From the NCBI GenBank assembly GCA_903813345.2, contig CAIIXF020000001.1:6389098-6453097 (forward strand): DNA of 64,000 nucleotides, given 5' to 3'. The stretch is from Owenia fusiformis. Its lineage: Eukaryota; Annelida; Polychaeta; Sabellida; Oweniidae. Of this stretch, positions 47,101 to 59,100 are shown in pieces. Below the pieces are notes generated by a model. The model was given only the letters and a program-made list of their open reading frames with translations, did no database searches and had not been told where the DNA came from. A program made the translations under genes and the position numbers. Position 1 is the first letter of the stretch, and the number at the start of each line of letters is the position of its first letter.

Positions 47101-50100
47101 CAAAACTGACATATTATGGCAAACACACATGTTATGATTAAATACCTTAATACAATATTAATTACTTAAAAACTGACATTTCCTGGCTTTTATAGGGTAT
47201 CCCAAAAGTAAGTTGCAGTTATTAATAATACTGAAATTACGCTTTGGCCACCTTGAAATGATATAGGAAAGGTTTTATTAATGAAAAATTATTTTTAGAA
47301 AAATGTTAGACATGTTTTGATTATACTCATGTGTAAGATTATAAAGGTCAAATATCAAAATGCCATTTTTACCCAAAAATAATTGAATTTGGAGGGAAAT
47401 TTGTTAATCAAATCAAAATCAAATAATTTTAATGATGATGGCAATGATAATTTCTAATAACTGGTGATGTGACCCTTTCGGGGGAGGGGGTTTTAATACC
47501 TTCTTATCCCCTCCACCAGCTTTGTGGTTTGTAACAGAGCCAACTTTAGACTGGGCTTTGGATCCAAAGTCCAGTTTCTGACTCTGAATCTAGAAGTAAA
47601 GTGCAAGTGTTAACATGTTAAATATAAAAGTGTTAACATGTTAAATATAAAAATGTTAACATGTTAAATATAATTAAAAAACACATACAATTTGTAAATG
47701 TTAACTATACAGTGTACATGTTAGAGGGTATAGAGATGTCAAGAAATTCAACTTGTTTAATTTCTGTTCATAAATCAAATTCCATTTGTGCTCCAAAAAG
47801 TTGGAACAAGAAGTATTGTATGCGTGTTAGCACTTACAACACTGCTTAGTACTTGATTATGTCCATCAATACAAATATAGTGCTTTGTGCATATGAAAAA
47901 CTGGGAGGAGTGGTAAAGTGTGAGATTAAGTGATCTTTATTATACGGTGCAGTATTATGATCATCATCATCTTCATCGATGAAACCCTATGGAGTGAATA
48001 CAGTATTAGACGTATATTGATTAGCTTTGTCTATTATGTAGTCTCATTTGGTAAAACAAATAAATGTTAGATCAACAACATTGACAATCCAGTCAATGAT
48101 TGTTATATTCTGGTATCTTTTTTAAAAGAATAAAGAAAAGAACATGACATAGAAGACAAAAAGCAGCAACAGACATTCTACAAGAGCTGCATACAAGCAT
48201 TGATTACCCAATGTCATCTTAGACTTTCGTGGCCTCGTTGGATCAATATACAAACCTTAAATCCCCCACCTCCAGGGGAATGTGTCATGTTGTCTCTTGA
48301 TCCTATCTTAGATTGAGCATCCCAGCTGAGTCTCTTTGATTCTATCTACACAAATAGTGAAACAAAAGCAAACAAAAATAAATCACAAAACCTGTAAGCA
48401 ATAAACGACTCTGCAAGATCATATAATGTCTTTTGAGCTGTTTCCTTCAAACATGATTTTTAGATCAAAGCAACTAAAGCAAATGACCCAGAGCAGAGAT
48501 CTGAATGATTATTTTCCGAGCTTTAAAGAAAGGTGAATTTCCTCGTAAGAAAATAGATACCTGATCACAGTTACCAACAAGACCTTAACATATTGTGAGC
48601 GGTTGAGCTGGACATCCTGCCAAGCTTACTGATACAGATAGATATATGGCACATAGACCCGGAAGCTCACAATATCATGAGGTTTGGTTAGTACCCCTGC
48701 TGATTATACAACTCAGAAGTAGTTTCAAAATAATCATTCAAATCACTGGGACCATATCACACTGATTTTAATAACACATAGTAAAAAGTTGTCACAAACA
48801 TAAGCAAAATGGAAAAATTAACAGTTGAGGACATTTAAAGAGCGTCATGTTAAGGACACAAACAACAATAAAAATGCAATCAATAAATAAAATGATATCT
48901 TAACCCCCTGAACGATACATCTTAAATAATCAATGTATCTCAACTCCCTAAATAATACATCTCAAATCCCTGAATGATATACCTTAACCCCCTAAATGAT
49001 ACATCTTAACATCTTAAATAATAATTAATGTATCTCAACTCCCTAAATAATACATATCAAATCCCTGAATGATATATCTTAACCCCCTGATTGATACATC
49101 TTGACATCTTAAATAATAATTAATGTATCTCAACTCCCTAAATAATACATATCAAATCCCTGAATGATATATCTCAACTCCATGAATGATATTTCCCAAC
49201 CCCCTGAATGATATTTCTCAACCCCCTGAATAATACATTTCAACCCCATGATTGATATTTCTGAACACTCTGAAGGATATATCTTAACCCCCTAAATAAG
49301 ACATTTCAAATCCCAGTATGATATATCTCGATCCCCTGAATGATATTTCTCAACCCCCTGGACATAATGTCTTAACCCTTTAGATAATGTATCTCAACAC
49401 TCTGAATGATATATCTTAATCCCCTAAATAATGTATTCAACCCCCTGAATGTTATATCTTAACTCCCCAAATATTGTATCTTGACATTCTAAATAATGAA
49501 CCTTACTCCCCTAAAAATAATGTAAAACAACCCCCTTAATGATATTTCCCAACCCCCTGAATGGTATTAACCCCCTATATAACTCAAGGCCCTGAATGAT
49601 ATATCTCAACCCTCTAAATAATGCATAGCAACCCCCTGAATCATATATCTCAACCCTCTAAATAATGCATAGCAACCCCCTTAATGATATTTCTCAACCT
49701 CCTGAATGATATCAACCCCTTATATAATTCATCTCAACCCCCTTAATGATATATCTCAACCCTGTGGATGATATAAACCCACTGGTTCATTTACCTCAAC
49801 CCACATGCAACATCTCTTCTCCCTACCTTCTTAGCTCCTCCCCCTGGAGAGTGTTTAGTATTCTCCTTGGAGCCAATCTTAGACTTTGCGTCCCAGCTAA
49901 GTCTCTTGCTATCAATCTAGTGTGATTATATATACAGAAGTACAGTATATTGGATATAATAATAGAGATATCTGGTCCATCAAACTAGAATATCATACTT
50001 GCCAACATTCAATCTGGAGAATTCCAAATAGTTTACGAAATGTAGCATCTAAGTTTTGTTTGTTTTTTGTTTTTGTTTGTTTGTATGTTTGTTTGTCCAT

Positions 50101-53100
50101 TTGATTCGTAAATGAGCCTGTATATAGCTCTATTGTATACTATATTTCAGAGAGTAATTAAGTAGGTTTTTATTCTCACATCATCATTGCAACACTTTGA
50201 TATCTGCATAGTTTACGATCTTTTACAGGCCATTTGCTTTCAAAAAGTAGCTTTCAACAAGCTGACTGTAAGGATGGTACTTTTGAAATAACAATCGCTT
50301 CTTATTGGATAGAAATGTTTGAATGTTGGCAGGTTAACAATATCATATAGTAAAAGATATCACACAAAGAAAGATGATTAAAAAACAAATCTATGAAAAC
50401 AAGTGCTTCATTTCAGTAAAAGATAAGTTGAATTGTTACTCAACTCAGAGCTTCTTAGTATTAAATATTTAAATAATTTTACTGAGATGAACTAAGCACA
50501 ACACTCTAAGAAAAGGTGCCCTCTATCAGAATGATAGTTAATCTAGATAATTTATACTAATTTAGGCTCTGTGTACTAAATGTGATACAACAGTATAAAT
50601 TCTACTGCAAAGGGAGAAGGTTAATATGTAAAGGTTCATTAAGTACTCGGAGGTATTGGATAAAGGGTTTATCTCGAGGGATATTTCTGTATTAGATGCC
50701 CTGATATTTCAAGAAGGACATCTCAATTTGGTCCTTCAGCAGGGAGATATAATAATATCCCACGGGATAAACCCTATATCCAAAGCCTCCCGTTACATAA
50801 CCCTTATATTCAAACTATTGGCCGTGCCCCTATGAGTAAATGCAGTGATCAGGATAATGAAATAACAACACACTAAACCAGGGCTTTTCAAAAGTGCCCA
50901 TGATTTATCTAATGAGAAAGTGAGTAAAACTATTATTTTATAAAATATGAGTCAAAATCCATCATTCCATCAGGTCAAATGTATTTGGGTCTGTTTCACT
51001 TAAGTCAATATTCTCATCAAGTCCCTTATAAGTTAGCTTACCCAAGTTGTCTATGGTGGCTTGGCAATTGTAACCCATGCAATGTCACTCAACAACAGGC
51101 TATTATTCTCACCTTTTTATCTCCACCACCAGGCTTGTGTGTCGCATTGTCTTTAGAGCCACATTTACTTTGCACTTTGCTGACATCTACCTTCTTGCTT
51201 TCAATCTTCACCTGAAACAGAATAAGATTTCAGTGAAGACACAAACACAACATTAAATAATAATAGAGGCATGGGAAAATAAATGGGGATAATCCTCGAG
51301 CTCAAAAGTTTGAACACCATACAAAAAGAGTGTTAATGGGTAAGTGTTCATTATTATACAAATAATGACTGTCATTGAGGGCAATAGTGTAAATTATTTC
51401 CCCCAGGGAATATTCTCTTAAATATACTATTCCCGAAGCCGCAGATGGTATTTAGCTAAAGAAAACATATTTCAAACATGATGTATAAAATTGATTTCAA
51501 CAGTTAATTCAATAATTAGGGTAACGAATCAGGAGTAATCATTAGAGAATGACTTGTATCATAAACTAAATATGTGTGTTACTAATCTTGGATCACTTAA
51601 ATCAAAAATAAATATATGAGAGCTATATTATCATCACATTCTTTATAGCATTAGTATATCTTATTGAATAGTAGTATAAATATTACCAAACTGACCACTT
51701 GCAGCTGTCAATGTGATTAAGGTCATTAATGACAGGTGATAAGATACTGAGGCATCTTTACTACCAACGCACTATGTTACTACTAATACAGAAATTGTAC
51801 TTAAATGTGTTCCCTTACAGGCTTCATCATGATTTATAAGAAATATGGCAACATCTGAATAACTTTTCAAAACAAAACTTGTGCAAAATGGACCTCTAAA
51901 TGCGCTCCTTAGTGATTTTCAAATTGTATAATGTCTTGAAAAAAAAAAAACTTTTTTCTTTGAACTTACAAAACAATTATTTACCCCATTACCATTTGTA
52001 CGCCTAGGTTAATTAGAAAATGGGTAAACTGTAAACTTTGATTTCATCTATGATCTCATTGAACATTGAGCTCTTTCGTTTAGAGATGAGGTATACAATT
52101 TTTCCAGTCCCTCTATCCATAGAAGGGTCAACAACTAGTACTGAGTGTGCACTTTCTGGATAATGTTTCATCTGAAAAATATGTAGATGGTACCAACTTA
52201 CATTGCCACCTCCTGGGGTATGCTTGGCATTGTCCAATGAGCCTATTTTGGACCTTGGGGTGGTGGCCTTTCTTGGACTGGTAGCCTGGAACAAAGAAAA
52301 AAAACATTGCAATGATGGCCGCAAGTTGATTGATTTCAAAAACTGAAAGGCAATTCTGTACTTGAAAGATCAAAAGTGTTAACTGTGACACTTCTTTACT
52401 TCCAGATCTTACTGATGACCAAAAGCGTTGCACGTTGATGTCTTGGAAAATCTGAATTAGATATCATCGGCCTCTTAATTCAAATGGAAATCTCAAGTTT
52501 TACCTTGACAAAGTAAGGTCAAAGGATCAGAAAAATGCAATACAAAATACACCTACAGAAGGAGTAATATCAACAGCAAAAACTAAACCCTTCATATCTT
52601 ATCAATATTTATTATGTATTAGATAAAGTGATAATCTCAAAGAGAACTTGGCCCTACCTTCTTGCCAGATCCCCCATCATCTATCCCACTGTCTGATGAT
52701 GTATCTAAAATGGTAAACAACATTCTGTTGATAGAGTTTAGATAAGAGATGAATAAGGAGAAATATTTCTTTATCTTAAATTCACTTCAGTAAAATTAGA
52801 AATGTAAATCTTTAAATAATTAAAGATGCTCTACTTTAAATTCATTTGTTGAACATTACGTATCATCTCATGACAAATTGTCAAATTTAAAAGTTAAATC
52901 CCCAGAATACAGTATAGGAAACTGAGACTTGAGGATGAAAGTTGTTTGTCCTTAACATAGCATTCTCTGAACACAAGACGTTGTAATAGATGTATATGTG
53001 CAATCCATGCAACTACAATAAAAATGATTAAAGATGATTAAAAATAAATATTCATTTATCATGTGATAAGTATCATTTATCATGTGATAAGTATTGTGCA

Positions 53101-56100
53101 AACTACAACATGCAATGTAACTACAGTACTACATATACAGTGTATATATTTATTCATTGGAACATTTTACAACATGCATGTTTATCGAAAATATCTTGTG
53201 TATATTATCTATATGTTTGAAGGTGCATAATAAAAGAAAAATAAGGGCAATGTGAATGATGGTTAAATGATAAATACAGCTATATGTAAATATTATCATA
53301 GAGGAATAAATAATTATACTGTTTTTACTACATGTCATTGATTGGACCAAAATGTATATATTATTAATTTAAAATATAAGGTAAGAGATGCTAAATAATT
53401 TGTAATCATGGCCTAATATTTACTTTCCATGGGAATCTTTTGAGTTGGAATAATACTGGAATAGTACATGCACAATGATCATCAAATAAATAAAAAAAAT
53501 TAATAAATAAAATGTCTAAATCAATGACGCAAAAACAAAACATAAATTAACCTAGGAACACTAGATCAATATATCCTATATAAAAGCAGTAGCCATATTT
53601 GTAATGAGCATAAAATAATTAATACTGGGTCATGGATCGATATGAAATTATATGAAGTGCACCATAATAATAACAAACGCATGTGTTTTAGCTATCCCTT
53701 TATGGCAATATGCCATCTCTCGCATATTTTAGGTTATATATTCCCTGGAGTAAATCTTGCACCTGTTAACAAATGCATTTGGAATCACCTTTTGTGAGTC
53801 CATTAAAAACAAAATTTGTTTCTATAGTATGAATATATTGTTCAAAATATGCTTTAAAGCAGGGATGTTTATATAGACATCCTTGTTTCAAGAAAGGCAG
53901 TTGTTTAGACCTAATATTTTCCAGAAATGGAGAGGATTAACTCATGAAAATTTTCAATTTATCATAGAGTAAGTAAGTAAGTAAGGTATTTATTCAATTT
54001 ATCGTAGAAACCTATGCCCCAATCAGAAACTTTGGGGACTTCAACCTCAGAATCAACACCAAATGAATTTTTACCATCCAGGGGCCTACTATTATACTGT
54101 TCATAGTAATGAATGTTCATAAGTCCATTGTTAAATTTAGGAATTGTGAATGTTCGAACAGCCCCTAGCTAAATATATTGTTATAAAATCAACAACAGAA
54201 GTTTGATTCTTATTGTTCAAATTATCATAATTAATCATTCATAAAGTAATTCCATACCCCAGCTTGTGGACTTTTCTGAATTATATTACCAAAGCATTGA
54301 ATGTAGTCCCAGGATAAGTGAACTTATGAATCTCTTCAACTGAACATTATGTCACATACAGATGTGGAACCTCACACATATTTAATCCTAAATTAACACA
54401 CTAAATAATTATATGTCCTGAATTTAGAAATTATTTAATATTATTTTTTCAAGTTTTCCTCAAGTTATAACATGACTGGATAAGTCATTAAATCAAACCA
54501 TTTTCAGTTCTGCCATTTTGACATAAACAAACCTATTTGAATAATGCTCAACTTACCTTTGTGATCTTTATTCATCTTTTGAAGTAGCTACATCTATGCA
54601 ATATTATCCTTATAACGATGATTTTCTTAATCAGATCAATTATATAAATAATTCAAAATGTTTTCAGTATTGGACTTACCAACCATTGAACCATAACTGA
54701 TTATTTTTACAATTGATTTAGGAAAACATATGTTTTCCTTTCCCATTTATATCGTGAAAGAAAATGCCTGAGATGTGTGAATTGCTTTCTTTATTATAAT
54801 GTTCCCCAGGGTCATATATCTCTCCCAGCTGAAAATCTCACTCTATTATCACATTAGTAATCCATACAATTCCTCTCAAGATCAAGTGTCTTTTTTCCTG
54901 TGTTCCAATATAATTTGAATTATAAATTCCACACCTAAGTTATACTTCAAACCTGGATATAGTTTCACTCTTAACTCAGTTTTGAATTTCAAAACTAAGC
55001 AGTAGAACTTTTTATCCCTAGTTCTATAATATATTTCTGCAGGCAAGGCTTTGATTGCCTTCAACTTCTATACAGTTGCCATGGCAACCAGGTAAACAGA
55101 CTCAGGAAATTGACAGGTTAATTCCTTAGATGTAATTTATTATCAAAGTAATGATAAGGATATAATTAATATCAACTAAAATCGAATGAAAAATACTTCA
55201 AAAATAATCAGGAAATCAGACAGAAAAATTAATACCCGTATCTTTAAATCAATTTAAGAATTGAATTAAGGTCATTTGTTGATGTGCAACCTAGATTGTG
55301 TACCCATATGGAATAAGATATGATGTGCAAATCTTTAATATGTGTAGCATGCTGTTAGATTGACTGCTATATTCTAAACAAAATCAAATTTAATCATACA
55401 TAAATCAAAATTTGACAATCATTTTTAATAAAATGTTTTTTTTCATTTTACATGTTCAGTAAATGATTCTATTGTCAAATTCTGACTTGTTAGTTTGAAA
55501 TTCAATGTGTATCATTTATAATGCAATAAACTCAGTACAACTGGCTCAGTATTAAAAATAATATATTTGGAAGATTTTCCACGAGTAGTGATGACTCAAG
55601 GTGCATTTGATATTACTCTTTTGTGACAGTATTTCCCTTGGGGGTTAACAAGATAACATCAAAACACCTGACCTGCCAAGTTGACCTCATAGTCATATTT
55701 TTGGCCATTTATCAATTACATTTTGGCTATATGTCAATTAGATCATTCTTAAATGATACACATGAATTTTGAATACAACTTCAAAAGCAATATCAAATAA
55801 AAATAAAAAATCAGGATGGTGCACTAAAATATGAATCTGAAACAGAATGTGAAGCACATGCATAAATGTGAAACAAAATGTGAAACATGCAGTGTACAAT
55901 ATCTATGTAGCAGTTGCACCTTGTTTTCTGGGAGTTGCAGGTTTAGCTGGTGCAGTTGAAGGTCTACTAATCGTTCTTGTTGTTGTTGTTTTAATTGTTG
56001 TTGTTGCTGACTTTGTTCTCTCCCGAGGGGTGCTGTTTGTGGTCCTAGATGCCACACTGACCCCACTTGTTGTAGTACTAGATTTAACACTTGGGGACTT

Positions 56101-59100
56101 GAGTTTTGACTTTGTGGTGGTTGCAGGGGCGGTAGAGGGTCGGGGGGTTTTTGGACTCTCTTTGTCTTTGGGAGTAGATTTTGGGCTTGATGGAATTTTA
56201 GAGCTAGTGATCTTACGTGGACTACCTGTATGAGTTATCACCTGGGACTTAGGAGATTCTGTCTTTTTAGGGCTCGAGGGAGCACTTGTTTTTCTGGGAC
56301 TCGAAGGAGCACTTGTTTTTCTGGGACTCGAAGGAGCACTTGTTTTACTGGGACTCGATGGAGCTTTTATTTTTTCAGGACTTTTTGATTTTGATTCAAT
56401 AATTTTGTCAGGGGTAGGTTGTTTGATTGGTTTCGTTTCGGTTTCGTTTAAATTTGGGGGAGTTTGATTTATCTGGACATCCTCTAGTTTAGGGGGTGGT
56501 GGCAGTTCCACATCTGACTCGGGAGAGATACTAACCATGGATTCAATTTGATCTGAATGAGTTTCAATGGTGGTTATAGTTTCAAAGGTTGAATTAGCAT
56601 TTCTTTCAATGGCTGAAACTGTATTTGCTTCTCTTGTGTTATTTGTTTCAACTGTTGTGTTTTCTACAGATGTGCTAGTAGATTCAACAACAACAGACCC
56701 CCCAAGTAAATCTGGTAAAGATGGCATTGTATTCTCTTTATCGTGATCTGGGTCCACTGGAGCAACATATGGTTCAAATAAGTCATTAGGGGCTGCAAAT
56801 GGTTCAAATGTGGATACATCTGGATTTTCAATATTACCTTGTGGAACAACTTGGTCTTCAATGGTTTCAGGGGCACTGGGCATAGAAAATGGATCAAAGT
56901 CACTGAATTGAGACTGGGGAGGGTTTGTGTTTATGTCTTGTCTGTTATCAATGGGGGCTTGTGGTTGAGCATTATCAGAGAGTGCCTCGAGGTCAATCAG
57001 GGTGGTGGCATCTGTAGCGGGTTGCCCAGTATCATGATTAAGCTCAAAGCTAGCTGACTCAGGATTAGCCGCCTCCTGGCTGGGTGGCTCAAGGCTTGTC
57101 GGTTCTGACATTAACCCAGACATAGTAAATTGTCCACTCAAGTATGCACTATCGGCCGTGCCTGGGGGTGACTGGAAAGGTTCTGAACTCAATGGAGGAG
57201 CATTCAGGTCAAAGTTCAGTAAATCATTTGCTGTTGCAGGTTGTTGTTTATTCGGTATCTCTGATAGACCATTTGTAAATGGATTTGTGGAATTATTTGA
57301 GAAGGGATTTGTTGAGGCATAATCACCATTCATGACTGGTGGTGAGACCATCACACCTTCATCTGTGCTGACATCTCCATTAATCTTATTCTCATCTAAA
57401 AGTACATTGATGGACAGACCAAATACAATAAGGTTTTCAATATCATATGTAGACCTGCTAGAGACATAAAATAAGAATATACAGTAATCAAATGTAATAC
57501 AAAATAACATTAAATTATGAACAATTGCATGTATGTTATACCTGTCATCTCTAAGGTAAGGTAGCTCAGTATAATCTGAAGAATAAACATCAATGTTAAA
57601 TATAAATAGAATGCCTTCGAATAATATTGTTGTACCACTTCAACAATAGGAATGAAGTATTGTACTCTGTTATACTATATGTTGTCCTTAAAGGGGTATT
57701 CCTTGCAAGACCATCTCTCTCCTAATATGGTAGCTGTAACCATATACATACTTTGAAAGTTCATCAAAAAACAGAAAAATGTTTTGAAATGGTCAATATT
57801 GATCACTTAAAAATGTAGTGCTCAATTCCAGTAGGCTGCCATCTTTTAAAATTTCACTCAGGAAGTGATGTCATCGACTCTCAACTTTGCATATAACATT
57901 AGGTAAGGAGCTATTAGAATTACTAAACCAGCTGAATATTTTTTTCAATTTGGTCTATGATTAAAATCCTTTTGATGATCTCTTCTTTAGTTCTAAGTCG
58001 ACAACTCCTGAAAATATTTTTACATAGAAGATAAGGGCTTCTTGTTTAGAAGTGATTTTATACTTCTTTCCTATACTGTAATAGACAAGGTTATAACAGG
58101 TGAGAGTCGATGACATCACTTCCTGAAAGAAATCTGAAAAGATGGCAGCTTACTGGGAATGAGTACTACATTTTTAAATGATCAATATTGACCATATGAA
58201 AACATTTTCCCGTGTTTTGCTGAATATGTAAAGTATACATATGATTGTAGCTACCATATCAGGAGAGAAATAGTCTGGCAAGGAATGTTCCTTTAAGTCC
58301 CCAGGTCAAACATCTTATGCCATGGACTTGTATATTGGAATGTTATGTAGATCTTTGTGACTTTTTGCTATTTCTTTTAAACCTACCAAGAAATAATAGT
58401 ATGCAGCTCAAAACAAAATTATTTTCATTTCACGTTTTAAAGCCTCGAACTTGCACATCAATTTTGAGAAAATTCTAGTTTAAAAAGCAATAAAACTATA
58501 ATTGCTCAGCGCATGTTTAATTGTTCAGGTAAATGGCTATAAAAAGGATAATTTAAAACAATTATATTGATTCTACAATGTTCATTTGTAAAACAATAAG
58601 TACTCCTTAAAATTTCCTAACACATGCTTCACATAAAGGTCCCTATGAAAGTAGCTATGAAAGCAGTTTCAGTAGACAAGATCAATAGCCAATTCTGCTT
58701 AACTGCTACATTTCCCTCAATAGTTAAAAAACAGTGTTCGTCCTCGATCAATTAAGTTCTCGATATTGCTTTTGAATCATCCTTTGAAATGAATGAGTTT
58801 ATCTACCACACTATCTATATACTAGTACATATTATAAGGATGTTAGGATGTCTTTATAAACTAGATCTGCTTCCCTTGCAATGGAAAGATGCTTTCTATA
58901 AAAGAAGTAATATTGTTTTTTCTAAGATTACATGAACAGGCTCAATACATTTTGGCCAAAAAGTACATCAAAACTGATCCTCCATTTGATCACATGAGGC
59001 CAATTTTAAATGACAGATCATACTTCTCAAGGCTATATTATATGGTAGAAGAATCCTGTGAATGTCTACTTCTTGCATACCAGTGCAGGCCTGTCAACTG

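Noticed and set aside
47195-47270. Mariner-like end (tatagggtatcccaaaagta)
   Set aside because: Only one end is seen; no inverted partner within several hundred bases.
55868-56233. Plus-strand 121-codon frame opposite the MAP projection exon
   Set aside because: Shadow of the biased Thr/Pro codons on the coding strand; low-complexity Val/Leu composition.
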